Shown here piece after piece: positions 35,828 through 44,273 of a stretch of 64,000 nucleotides of DNA. The translations under genes were made by a program, and so were the position numbers. How positions within the stretch are numbered: position 1 is the stretch's first letter; each line of letters opens with the position of its first letter. This DNA comes from Agaribacillus aureus. GTDB taxonomy: Bacteria; Bacteroidota; Bacteroidia; Cytophagales; Cyclobacteriaceae. The stretch covers positions 2,542,001 to 2,606,000 of the forward strand of contig JAUJEB010000001.1 of NCBI GenBank assembly GCA_030442055.1, written 5' to 3'. Below the pieces are notes generated by a model. That model was not told the origin of the DNA, searched no databases, and saw only the letters and a program-made list of their open reading frames with translations.

Positions 35828-36643
35828 TCATTGCTTGTGAACATGTACATCCATTTGTGGATAAGGTATGTTAAGCCCTTCCTGCTCAAATCTGGCATAT
35901 ACTTCCTCATTCATACGAAAATAGACACTCCAGTAATCGGCGGATTTAACCCATGTGCGAACCACGATGTTGACAGAGCTGTCCGCTAATTCGGAAAGCG
36001 CAATAAATGGTTCGGGTTCTTTTAAGATTTGGGGATCATTATTGATAAGTTCTGACAATACATTTTTCGCCCGATCATATTTATCGCCATAACCTATGCC
36101 AAACGTCCAGTCTACCCGGCGGGTATCCTCGGTGCTGTAATTAATCAGCGAATCAGTAGATAGCCCGCCGTTGGGAATAATAATCGTTTTATTATCAGGT
36201 GTTTTGAGAATGGTATTGAAAATCTGAATTTGATTGACTGAACCGAGATATCCCCTGGCATCAATGACATCCCCTACCTTAAAAGGTTTGAAAATCAAAA
36301 TCATTACACCTCCGGCAAAATTCTGAAGTGTTCCTGAAAGGGCCATACCAACAGCCAGGCCGGCCGCGCCTAATATGGCGATAAAGGAGGTCATTTCAAT
36401 GCCAAGCATGCCCAGTACACTGATTACCAGCAATACTTTTAATAAAATTCCGATCAAACTTTTAAAAAAAGGTCTGAGCGACTCATCCATGGATATTTTT
36501 TCCATCCGATGATTGACCATTTTAGTAAGGAACTTAATCACCCACAGACCGACAATTAATACCAAAATGGCTCCTGCCAGTTTGGGGCCATAGCTGATGA
36601 TGAGGTCCATGGCTGCATTTGAGTATTTTTCCAGGTTTTCCAT
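35828..36643 (-). CDS. Small-conductance mechanosensitive channel (MscS family)
   Basis: The 271-residue protein has three transmembrane helices in the first 110 residues. The third is the glycine/alanine-rich pore helix IAILGAAGLAVGMALSGTLQNFAGGVMILIFKPFKVGD, a signature of MscS. The beta domain (VIDARGYLGSVNQIQIFNTILKTPDNKTIIIPNGGL) and the mixed alpha/beta cap ending PYPQMDVHVHKQ follow. The channel opens under membrane tension after osmotic downshock and releases small solutes. It lies inside the ATP-grasp/GGT gene group on the same strand, which may point to an osmolyte link, though MscS genes are common in many contexts. Confidence 0.96.
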   Translation of the reverse strand: MENLEKYSNAAMDLIISYGPKLAGAILVLIVGLWVIKFLTKMVNHRMEKISMDESLRPFFKSLIGILLKVLLVISVLGMLGIEMTSFIAILGAAGLAVGMALSGTLQNFAGGVMILIFKPFKVGDVIDARGYLGSVNQIQIFNTILKTPDNKTIIIPNGGLSTDSLINYSTEDTRRVDWTFGIGYGDKYDRAKNVLSELINNDPQILKEPEPFIALSELADSSVNIVVRTWVKSADYWSVYFRMNEEVYARFEQEGLNIPYPQMDVHVHKQ

Positions 36644-36744
36644 GATTTATTTGTTGGTTTTGGTTGCTATAAAAAGGTTACGGTATTGAACAGTTAAAAT
36701 ATAAATTGTTTAGGCCTTCACCAAGTTTAACAGGTCTCGATTTT

Positions 36745-38301
36745 TCAACAACTTAAAACTGCTCCTTCCCGTCTTTGATCACCTGCCCCGACAAGTCCTC
36801 CGCCATCATCAATTTTTATGCAATGCACGCCGCCAAAATACATGCTTTTGCGCTCAAAATAATTTTTTTTAATCCCATTCAAAACTGCCATGGAATCAAT
36901 AACGGACGGATCAATACCGGGCTCAATATCAATCATATTGTTTTCGCAATGAATGCGGCCGTTGTTTACAGCGTCGGATAGAGGCAAGGAAAAGTCAATC
37001 AAATTGGTGATCACCTGCAGGATCGCAGTTTTGATGCGGTTAGCACCGCCACTCCCCATGGCCAAAAATGGCTTTTGACGGTCAAGAACAATTGTTGGAG
37101 ACATCATGGAGGTGATGCGTTGATTTTCCGGCCAGCGATGAAACCCCTGAGGGTTGAGGTCTTCCTCCCCAAGCATATTATTTAACATTATATTGGTTCC
37201 CGGTACCGTATACCCGGACCCTTCACCGAAGGAGGTAGTAACGGTAGCAATGTTGTATTCATTATCAACAACCGTAACGTGGGTCGTGTTGCCTGGTGTT
37301 CTTTTGTTTTTCAATAATTCGTCACCAAATAGCCGGAGGTGATCATCGGAAAGGAACTGCGCAAGCACATCATCTTTGTAGCCATGCCCGTCTAATTTGT
37401 CAGCTCTGGCGCGATTTGAAAGTAACATTACTTTCACCAGGTTTTCAAGATGTCCGGGGCTTCCATAATCAAAATTCGACAGGGACACCTGCTCCAACAA
37501 TTTGAGCATGAAAGCAATAAGTACACCGCCGGCGCTTGGCGGTGGATTGGTTAAAATTTCAAACCCGCGATAGTTCAGTGACAGCGGCTTTCGCTCATAT
37601 ACTTCGAAGCTCCGGAAGTCATCCATGGTCAGGTATCCACCTAAATCCCCAGCGTCTTTCACAATTCTTTGAGCGACCTCTCCCTCATAAAATTCTCTGA
37701 CGCCATTGTCGGCCATATACTCCAAAAGATCGCTGAAATATGGCAATGCATACTTTTCACCTATTGCCAGTGCTTTTCCATCAGGCAAATAAATGCTTCT
37801 CGAGGTGTCACAGACATTAATTACCGGCGATACCAAATTAATGTTATTGTGGATGTAGGAGGTAACGGTCACACCATTTTTAGCAGCTTCGATGGCAGGT
37901 ATGGCGATCTCCCTGAAGGGGATCTTACCCAATCTCCGATGCACGTGAAACAACCCGGCAAAGTTCCCGGGAACGGCGGCAGAAGCCAGGCCGATATGAA
38001 ACGTCTGCGTTGAATCACCAAAATTCAAGGTCACCGGGTAAAAATCCAGCCGTTCCTTTTTGCCTTTATGTTTTGGCGTCTGGGTAAAAAAGTCAAACAA
38101 AGTCGCCCGCTTTTGATAAGGCATAGCCAGCATAAACCCTCCTCCTCCGGCGGAGGTAATGGCTGATCCCGCCACAAAACTCATTAACGTAGCTCCAACG
38201 GCCGCATCGTAGGCATTACCGCCGGCTTTAAGGATTTCACATCCTGCCTGGGAAGTCAGCGGGTCCCCGGAAGCTATGACACCACCTTGCTTAAAAGGCA
38301 T
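36745..38301 (-). CDS. Gamma-glutamyltransferase family protein without signal peptide
   Basis: GGT proteins are Ntn hydrolases that cleave themselves and then transfer or hydrolyse gamma-glutamyl groups from glutathione and related amides. The 518-residue protein starts directly in the mature fold (GGVIASGDPLTSQAGCEILKAGGNAYDAAVGATL). It contains NPPPSAGGVLIA and the autoprocessing site GNTTHVTVVD, with T339 as the likely nucleophile. The oxyanion region is MGSGGANRIKTAI. No export signal is visible, so it should be cytoplasmic, unlike the periplasmic E. coli enzyme. It is 101 bp upstream of the MscS gene on the same strand. Substrate could be a gamma-glutamyl amide other than glutathione. 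Confidence 0.9.
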   Translation of the reverse strand: MPFKQGGVIASGDPLTSQAGCEILKAGGNAYDAAVGATLMSFVAGSAITSAGGGGFMLAMPYQKRATLFDFFTQTPKHKGKKERLDFYPVTLNFGDSTQTFHIGLASAAVPGNFAGLFHVHRRLGKIPFREIAIPAIEAAKNGVTVTSYIHNNINLVSPVINVCDTSRSIYLPDGKALAIGEKYALPYFSDLLEYMADNGVREFYEGEVAQRIVKDAGDLGGYLTMDDFRSFEVYERKPLSLNYRGFEILTNPPPSAGGVLIAFMLKLLEQVSLSNFDYGSPGHLENLVKVMLLSNRARADKLDGHGYKDDVLAQFLSDDHLRLFGDELLKNKRTPGNTTHVTVVDNEYNIATVTTSFGEGSGYTVPGTNIMLNNMLGEEDLNPQGFHRWPENQRITSMMSPTIVLDRQKPFLAMGSGGANRIKTAILQVITNLIDFSLPLSDAVNNGRIHCENNMIDIEPGIDPSVIDSMAVLNGIKKNYFERKSMYFGGVHCIKIDDGGGLVGAGDQRREGAVLSC

Positions 38302-38472
38302 AAAACACTATTTTTTTTCATTAATTGGCATAAAACTATCATAATTATCTGCCTTAAGAAAGTAACCCAAGCCATTATTGCTACGAGCCGTCAATAAATC
38401 CGGAGGATTAAAAAAAACCTGAATAATTTATAGTAATTTTCCTACATCATTCACTGAGAAAAAAACTTTTAA

Positions 38473-39417
38473 ATGAAACCGTTGAGAGATAAGATTGCGC
38501 TTGTGGCCGGCGCTACCCGTGGAGCAGGAAGGGGTATCGCCTGTATGCTGGGTGAAGCTGGTGCCACCGTTTATTGTACAGGAAGAAGCACCAAAAATAA
38601 CCCCTCTTCCATGAATAGACCCGAAAATATTGAAGAATCTGCCCAAATGGTCGACCGGTGGGGAGGTAAAGGGATCGCTATAAAAGTAGACCATACCGAG
38701 GAAGAGGAAGTGAGCAGGTTGATGGAACGCATTAAAAATGACCACGGCAAACTCGATATACTGGTCAATGATGTGTGGGGTGGTGACCATCTGACCGAAT
38801 GGGGGAAGCGATTTTGGGAATTGGATCTTGAAAAGGGCTACAAGATGATCCAAAGGGCTATTTATTCCCACCTTGTCACCAGCAAACACGCCCTGCCACT
38901 GATCACGGAAAATACAGGCATCGTTATAGAAATAACAGATGGCGACCATTATGGCTACAGAGGAAATTTATTTTATGACCTCGTTAAAACAAACATCATC
39001 CGCATCGCTTTTATTATGGCCAAAGAACTCAAGAAAAAGGGCATCAGCGCCATAGCGGTTACTCCCGGGTTTCTCAGGTCAGAGGCTATGCTGGATCATT
39101 TCGGGGTGACGGAAGATAACTGGCAACAAGGTGCAGAAAAAGATGCCAACTTCATTGCTTCGGAAACTCCTTTTTTCGTGGGCCGCTGTATTGCCGCACT
39201 TTGCGCCGACCCCAAGCTTGAGATGAAAAACGGAAAGGTATTCAGCTCCTGGGATTTAGCGGAGGAATATCAAATAAACGACGTAGACGGCAGCAGGCCC
39301 AATTGGGGCCGTCACTTCCAGGAAGCCTATAACTTTTCCGGCAAAAATTGTAATGACCAATTTTATACCTTTTGGGATAACGGACCTTTGGAGGCGGCTA
39401 TGCCGGATTGGCCATAG
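38473..39417 (+). CDS. Short-chain dehydrogenase/reductase
   Basis: The 314-residue SDR has the cofactor motif VAGATRGAGRGIACMLGEAGATVYCTGR near the N-terminus; the Arg residues after the second strand favour NADPH. The NDVWGGD segment replaces the usual NNAG, and the catalytic Tyr-Lys pair is in FYDLVKTN. The catalytic Ser position is filled by EITDGDHYGYRG, where I see no serine, so activity may be altered. It is longer than typical SDRs (about 250 residues) because of a C-terminal extension (FQEAYNFSGKNCNDQFYTFWDNGPLEAAMPDWP). It is divergent from the GGT gene, with a 171-bp gap. The substrate is unknown. Confidence 0.88.
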   Translation: MKPLRDKIALVAGATRGAGRGIACMLGEAGATVYCTGRSTKNNPSSMNRPENIEESAQMVDRWGGKGIAIKVDHTEEEEVSRLMERIKNDHGKLDILVNDVWGGDHLTEWGKRFWELDLEKGYKMIQRAIYSHLVTSKHALPLITENTGIVIEITDGDHYGYRGNLFYDLVKTNIIRIAFIMAKELKKKGISAIAVTPGFLRSEAMLDHFGVTEDNWQQGAEKDANFIASETPFFVGRCIAALCADPKLEMKNGKVFSSWDLAEEYQINDVDGSRPNWGRHFQEAYNFSGKNCNDQFYTFWDNGPLEAAMPDWP

Positions 39418-39542
39418 ATTATCAAACCGGCGGAGCTGACCGGTTATTGATACCAAGATCTCTTAACCAAAATTTAATTTAGCCAAAAGACCGAAGAATA
39501 AAAAAATATCCTATTTTCGATATTTCATTAGAAATCTTTACG

Positions 39543-40397
39543 TTGAAGTGTAAATCATTGAAGCCCTTGGCCATTCTGCTGCTTACTTTGCTACTATTTC
39601 ATCAATCGTCCTATGGTCAGCAGCATAAAGATAACACCTGGAACCACCTTAAGACCGACGCTTATTATATGGGAGATGGATTTCTGCATGTGCTGAAAAG
39701 TCCCGCCAGATGGAAGGGTAAGGATTTTTTGAAGGTAGCAGGATTTTTAGGGGGTGCTTTTTTGATCTCATTCCTGGATGAGCCTTTTAATGATTGGGCG
39801 CTGGATAACAACAATCCGAGGCGTCGGGAAAATTTGGAAAAATTTGCCGATATCACCGGCAAACCCGGTCCGGCCATTGTGGGTTTTTCGGCAATATACG
39901 GTACCGGATTGCTCCTGAATAATGAAACCATCAGAGATGCCGGCGTGGTTATTTTTGGTAGCCTGGCCTCCACCGCACTGATGCAAACCATTTCCAAAGC
40001 CGCCACCGGCCGCGCCAGGCCAGCTTCAGGGTTACGATATGATGTTTTTAAGCCATTCAGTAATGATCCCGCTTTTCATTCCTTTCCCTCGGGGCACGCA
40101 GTTTCATCCATGACAATTACTGCCGCCCTGGCCCGTCAGATAAATTTTAAACCTGCCAGGATATTTCTCTATGGTATCGGCATAGCCACCGGTTTTGCCA
40201 GATCCTTTAATCAGGCACATTGGCTTTCCGACGTAGTGGTCAGTATGGGATTAACCTATTTGGCCGTGCACACGGTCGAGAAAAGATATCAGGAAAAAAA
40301 GGCTGCCGCCAACGGTCTTCCTCCTCCCAGTTCAAAAACACGGGTTAATTTCATACCGTATGCCACAGGATTTAAAATGACTGTGACTTTTCCATAA
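39543..40397 (+). CDS. PAP2 superfamily membrane phosphatase
   Basis: The 284-residue protein begins at a TTG (39543) and has a cleavable or anchor helix LKPLAILLLTLLLFHQSSYGQ. The three phosphatase motifs are visible: KAATGRARP, SFPSGHAVSSM and SFNQAHWLSD, in the order of type 2 phosphatidic acid phosphatases. The His in the SGH motif and the His in motif 3 are the expected catalytic residues. It should remove phosphate from a lipid or undecaprenyl pyrophosphate on the periplasmic side. The C-terminus ends with a strand-like ATGFKMTVTFP, which hints at outer-membrane association. It follows the SDR by 125 bp. Confidence 0.9.
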   Translation: MKCKSLKPLAILLLTLLLFHQSSYGQQHKDNTWNHLKTDAYYMGDGFLHVLKSPARWKGKDFLKVAGFLGGAFLISFLDEPFNDWALDNNNPRRRENLEKFADITGKPGPAIVGFSAIYGTGLLLNNETIRDAGVVIFGSLASTALMQTISKAATGRARPASGLRYDVFKPFSNDPAFHSFPSGHAVSSMTITAALARQINFKPARIFLYGIGIATGFARSFNQAHWLSDVVVSMGLTYLAVHTVEKRYQEKKAAANGLPPPSSKTRVNFIPYATGFKMTVTFP

Positions 40398-40439
40398 TGT
40401 CGATAAACTTCCGACGTGCGGCGATTCCGCTGGTTTCTT

Positions 40440-41081
40440 TTACAAACTACCATATTCTATGCTTTTAAAAAGTAGTTTATAATCGGAAAGTTGTTCTATA
40501 TATTCATATGACTGATTAATACTGTCGCGGTTAACACGAACTTTAACCAGTCCCTCACCAACTGCCCAGGAGAGTTCAAAATTCTGAAGATCATGATTTA
40601 ATTCTTTCCCCTGTCCATAATCAACCATTACCAACCTATCTGCTATAATCTTTCGATCCGCTACATCATAGCCTTTGATGCGAAAGGAGCCATAGGTCTC
40701 TATCAGTTTTTCGGATATGTCATCCTCCAATACATATTTGGACCTACTCAGAGCGCCATCCAAATAGCAAAATGTTACATTCTTTATTTTGGCGCCATGA
40801 ATCAAATTTTCTGGCTCATTCACGATAAAAAATGTTGCCCTTCCGCCAAAGAAAGTACCAAATAAGTCCTTTTCAACTGAAATGCTTATAGAGTCCTGTG
40901 TGACAGATTCCGTCTTGATAATTCCGGATGTTTCAGCCATCATCTTGGCCTCTTCTACAGTTGCTTTTTGCGTAAGACTGTCTGCCCGATGTTTTTCGGA
41001 TTCTTCGTTTTTGCTCTTTTCCTGGCAGGAAAAAACCAAAAGGAGGGTGATCAGCGCAGCCAGTGGCATGAAACTTTTCAT
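40440..41081 (-). CDS. Lipoprotein of unknown function
   Basis: The 213-residue protein has a signal peptide with lipobox LLVFSC followed by a charged, helical linker (QEKSKNEESEKHRADSLTQKATVEEAKMMAE). The remaining 150 residues form a beta-rich domain (for example GTFFGGRATFFIVNEPENLIHGAKIKNVTFCYLDGALSRSKYVLEDDI). I do not recognise a family. It is convergent with the PAP2 gene and divergent from the ECF sigma gene, and appears monocistronic. Confidence 0.75.
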   Translation of the reverse strand: MKSFMPLAALITLLLVFSCQEKSKNEESEKHRADSLTQKATVEEAKMMAETSGIIKTESVTQDSISISVEKDLFGTFFGGRATFFIVNEPENLIHGAKIKNVTFCYLDGALSRSKYVLEDDISEKLIETYGSFRIKGYDVADRKIIADRLVMVDYGQGKELNHDLQNFELSWAVGEGLVKVRVNRDSINQSYEYIEQLSDYKLLFKSIEYGSL

Positions 41082-41273
41082 TTGATTTCGCCTGTGTTAA
41101 AATGTGGTGCCATTAAAAAAAGGTTATTGAAGTATACGCAATACCGGCCAATTGGATGGGTTGCCTAAAAACCGTACATTGAAAAAGTTGAAAAAAAAAG
41201 AATTCACATACAACCATCCTTCCGGTTTCTGGCACTTTAGGATAAATGCAGTAGATTATAGGATTAAAATCAA

Positions 41274-41825
41274 TTGAAAAACTTGAGTTACCAAATCGAT
41301 CCTCGGGAATGGCAAATAGTTGAAGGCTGTCGAAAAAATGACAGACTCGCACAAAAATCATTATACGACAGGTACAAAGATAGTATGTATACAACGATCT
41401 TTCGTATGCTGGGCGATGAGGATGAGGCTGCCGATGCATTGCAGGAAGGATTTATACAAACCTTTAAAAGTGTGCATCAGTTTCAGGGAAATTCATCTCT
41501 GGGAGCCTGGATCAAGGTCATTATGATCAGGGCAGCCATCAAAAAACAGCGAAAAGTGGTACCGATGAAGTCCCTGGATGATTTGAGTACCGCCCAGGAG
41601 CCTAAAGTAATTTCCTGGGACGAAAATTTGACCGGGGAATACCTGGAAAAAGCTATTCGCCAATTGCCACAGGGATATAAAAATGTATTCCTTCTGATAG
41701 AAGTAGAAGGATACAAACATGATGAGGTGGCGGAAATGTTACAAATTTCGCCAGGTACCTCCAAATCACAGTTGTATCATAGCAAAAGAATGCTTCAAAA
41801 GTTATTACAAGAACTGATGTATTAA
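41274..41825 (+). CDS. ECF-type RNA polymerase sigma factor (sigma-70 family)
   Basis: The 183-residue protein starts at a TTG (41274). Region 2 is seen in LAQKSLYDRYKDSMYTTIFRMLGDEDEAADALQEGFIQTFKSVHQFQGNSSLGAWIKVIMIRAA, including the DALQ(E/D)-F-(I/V)-x-(T/A)-F motif. Region 4 is seen in LPQGYKNVFLLIEVEGYKHDEVAEMLQISPGTSKSQLYHSKRMLQKLL. It should direct transcription in response to an envelope signal. The next gene encodes a single-helix protein that fits an anti-sigma factor, 11 bp downstream. Its own targets cannot be read, but the operon itself is a natural candidate. Confidence 0.95.
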   Translation: MKNLSYQIDPREWQIVEGCRKNDRLAQKSLYDRYKDSMYTTIFRMLGDEDEAADALQEGFIQTFKSVHQFQGNSSLGAWIKVIMIRAAIKKQRKVVPMKSLDDLSTAQEPKVISWDENLTGEYLEKAIRQLPQGYKNVFLLIEVEGYKHDEVAEMLQISPGTSKSQLYHSKRMLQKLLQELMY

Positions 41826-41836
41826 TTAACCGCGAC

Positions 41837-42610
41837 ATGCAGGAGAAAAATCGACATATCCTAGACAGGGCCATTGCCTCCCTTAGCGACAGAAAAGCGC
41901 CGAAGGACACCTGGCTTAAAATAAGCCGGCAGTTGGATGAAATCGACGCGCAGGGGCTGGAGCATTTCGAAAAGGCATGTGAAAATGTCCGGGAAAATTT
42001 GATAGAAGCGCCGGATATATGGGATAAGATCACCGAATCGCTTGACCAGATGGACGAGATGACAGAAAGTGAAGATCTTAATCCTCACATATTAAAAGAT
42101 GCGGTGAAGGCATTGCCACAGCACCAATCGCCGGATAATCTTTTTGATAACATCATAGATCGTGTAGAAACCGGTAAAAAAAGCAAGAAACTTATTTTCA
42201 ATCGCCGGTACCAGCTATCGGGAATAGCCGCCATGATACTGTTGGTGACGTCAATAAGTTTTTGGTTGAACAGAGATACTACGCGAGAAGACACGAATGG
42301 TACCATCACCTATTCGGAAGAAATCGTTCCGCCTACAGACAATATAAACACATTATTATCCTCATTTGAAGAGGAAGACGAGGTGTTGGCGTTTGTGGAG
42401 GCCAACTGCCTGCAAATTGAGTTAAAGTGTGATAATGATGAATTCAAGGGATTGCTTTCTCAATACAAGGAGCTTGATACCGTCAAACAAACCCTGATGG
42501 CGGAAATAGCGGCACACCAGGAACAGGTCCGCTTAATGGACTACCTGGTAAGGGTCGAAAAAGAGAAAACGGAAGTGGGTAAAAAGTTAATTCAGTATTT
42601 ATTAAGTTAA
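41837..42610 (+). CDS. Putative membrane-anchored anti-sigma factor
   Basis: The 257-residue protein has about 125 mostly helical, charged cytoplasmic residues, one transmembrane helix near 129-148 (YQLSGIAAMILLVTSISFWL), and a periplasmic coiled-coil-like tail. Within the cytoplasmic part, three similar segments recur: ASLSDRKAPKDTWLKISRQLDEID, NLIEAPDIWDKITESLDQMDE and KALPQHQSPDNLFDNIIDRVE, which look like short internal repeats. The topology and the position directly behind an ECF sigma gene support an anti-sigma role; no ZAS zinc motif is present. The stop codon overlaps the next start by one base (TAATG). Confidence 0.7.
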   Translation: MQEKNRHILDRAIASLSDRKAPKDTWLKISRQLDEIDAQGLEHFEKACENVRENLIEAPDIWDKITESLDQMDEMTESEDLNPHILKDAVKALPQHQSPDNLFDNIIDRVETGKKSKKLIFNRRYQLSGIAAMILLVTSISFWLNRDTTREDTNGTITYSEEIVPPTDNINTLLSSFEEEDEVLAFVEANCLQIELKCDNDEFKGLLSQYKELDTVKQTLMAEIAAHQEQVRLMDYLVRVEKEKTEVGKKLIQYLLS

Positions 42611-43512
42611 TGCAGACTAAAATTTTGATATATAGAATCATCCTGACCACCGTAATAGTACAGGGATTATTGATCAGCGCCCTGGGTCAGACTAAGCTAC
42701 AGGTACTTACCAAAATTGTGGAGAAAAGCTTTGTGGCCTCTTCCTCAACCAGCTTGCAGGTCGACGGACAAAAATCAGATATCCGCGTAAATACCTGGAA
42801 CCGAAATGAGGTGAGGGTCGTCTTGAAATTAATTTCTAAAAGCCCGTCCAAAAGCGTGGCAGAAAAGGAGCTTGACTATCAACGGTATATTTTAGAGAAG
42901 AAAAAAGAAATCATTCATTTGAAAAATTACCTGGTCATCCCCCAGGGCGTGTCCAAGTTACAATCAATTCAGGTGGCTTCTTATGAAATTACCGTTCCCA
43001 GGGGGTGTAAAATGACGCTTACCAACCAGTATGGAGATGTCGAGGTCTATAATTTGTCAGGTGTGGTTAACATGAATGTAAAATATGGCAAAATCAGGCT
43101 TGAAAATTTGAATGCTGCCATACAAATTCATAGCTATTTCGGGGATCTGATTGTCAGAAATGTCGATGGGCATCTCAAAGTAAATGCCAACCACACCAAA
43201 ATAAACCTGGACGACATTGCCGGGGATGTGAAGTTAAATTCAACCCTGGGAGATGTTTATATCGGAACCGCAAAAGACATAAAATCGTTGGATATTATCG
43301 CCTCCAAAGCCGATATTACTTTGGAGAATCCCGATTACCAGCAATTTAATTTTTCATTAAAATCAAAATTCGGAGATGTCCTGGTACCGGACCAATATCA
43401 GCAATATTTCAGGTCCCACACCCGTGACAATAAGTCCTTTGTGTACGAACCGCTTTCCAAAGGAAGTTCCATCAGTTTAATAACATCATTCGGAAATATC
43501 ATAGCAAAATGA
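42610..43512 (+). CDS. DUF4097-type secreted beta-helical protein
   Basis: The 300-residue protein has a signal peptide ending LISALGQ. The mature part consists of short repeated beta rungs such as MTLTNQYGDVEVYNLSG, VNMNVKYGKIRLENLN, IQIHSYFGDLIVRNVDG and VKLNSTLGDVYIG, typical of DUF4097/DUF4098 putative adhesins. Such proteins are often found behind ECF sigma/anti-sigma pairs in Bacteroidota and may sense or modify the envelope. Its start overlaps the previous stop by one base and its stop overlaps the next start by 4 bp, so the four genes are probably translationally coupled. Confidence 0.82.
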   Translation: MQTKILIYRIILTTVIVQGLLISALGQTKLQVLTKIVEKSFVASSSTSLQVDGQKSDIRVNTWNRNEVRVVLKLISKSPSKSVAEKELDYQRYILEKKKEIIHLKNYLVIPQGVSKLQSIQVASYEITVPRGCKMTLTNQYGDVEVYNLSGVVNMNVKYGKIRLENLNAAIQIHSYFGDLIVRNVDGHLKVNANHTKINLDDIAGDVKLNSTLGDVYIGTAKDIKSLDIIASKADITLENPDYQQFNFSLKSKFGDVLVPDQYQQYFRSHTRDNKSFVYEPLSKGSSISLITSFGNIIAK

Positions 43513-44159
43513 GCAAAAGACTAATAATAATCATAATATTCAACCTTTTTGTGATCAACCTATGGGCGCAGGAGAATGAGCGGGTAACCATAGAAAGCTC
43601 GGAAGAGGAAGTAGAAGAAGACAGCTTCGCCACTCTCCTGGACGCTTACAATCGCATTATCAGGGCTGATGAAGAAAAATTGACCTTATTAAAAATAGAT
43701 CTACTGGCACCTTTCTTTTACGCCTTGTCAGGTGGCGGCGATGAGGAGGCGGAAAACCTGGCCAGCGATGTATTAAGAGTTACTTATGAACAAAAATATC
43801 GCCGGGACTGGTCCTGGTTCGCCCGGGCAAAATTACTTGCCATCCGCCGCAGATTAACCGATTATAACCTAAGCGGAGGGATACGCTATTATTATAACCT
43901 TAATAGCCGCATATTAAAAGGCAGGAGCGCCAACAATTTTTCCGCCAACTATTTGGGAATAGAACCCAATCTGAGATACAACTCCAGGGGTGGAGAATCC
44001 GGCTTTTCAATTAAATTACTTTATGGCATCCAAAGAAGGATTGGCGGCAAGGGTTATTTCGACTTTGATATCGGTCTTGAAAATGTCATTGTACCCTACA
44101 CCGATAACAGATCCGGCATCGACGTGACCGCCAGCGTGGGCATGGGACTGGCCTTCTAG
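43509..44159 (+). CDS. Small outer-membrane protein of unknown function
   Basis: The 216-residue protein has a signal peptide ending VINLWAQ, an acidic linker (ESSEEEVEEDS) and then a region of alternating strands, including LSGGIRYYYNLNSRIL, NYLGIEPNLRYNSRG and YFDFDIGLENVIVPYTDN. The last residue is Phe, as in outer-membrane barrels, and the strand number fits a small 8-10-stranded barrel. I do not recognise a family. It is translationally coupled to the DUF4097 gene (ATGA overlap). Confidence 0.72.
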   Translation: MSKRLIIIIIFNLFVINLWAQENERVTIESSEEEVEEDSFATLLDAYNRIIRADEEKLTLLKIDLLAPFFYALSGGGDEEAENLASDVLRVTYEQKYRRDWSWFARAKLLAIRRRLTDYNLSGGIRYYYNLNSRILKGRSANNFSANYLGIEPNLRYNSRGGESGFSIKLLYGIQRRIGGKGYFDFDIGLENVIVPYTDNRSGIDVTASVGMGLAF

Positions 44160-44273
44160 TACCCGCATTTAATCATTACCTGTAATCTACACCATTAAGC
44201 TTATAAAAGCTGAACAGGATAACTATGTCCTTGATTCAGAGAAATTCCATTGATTAACTCAAACTATTTTAAT

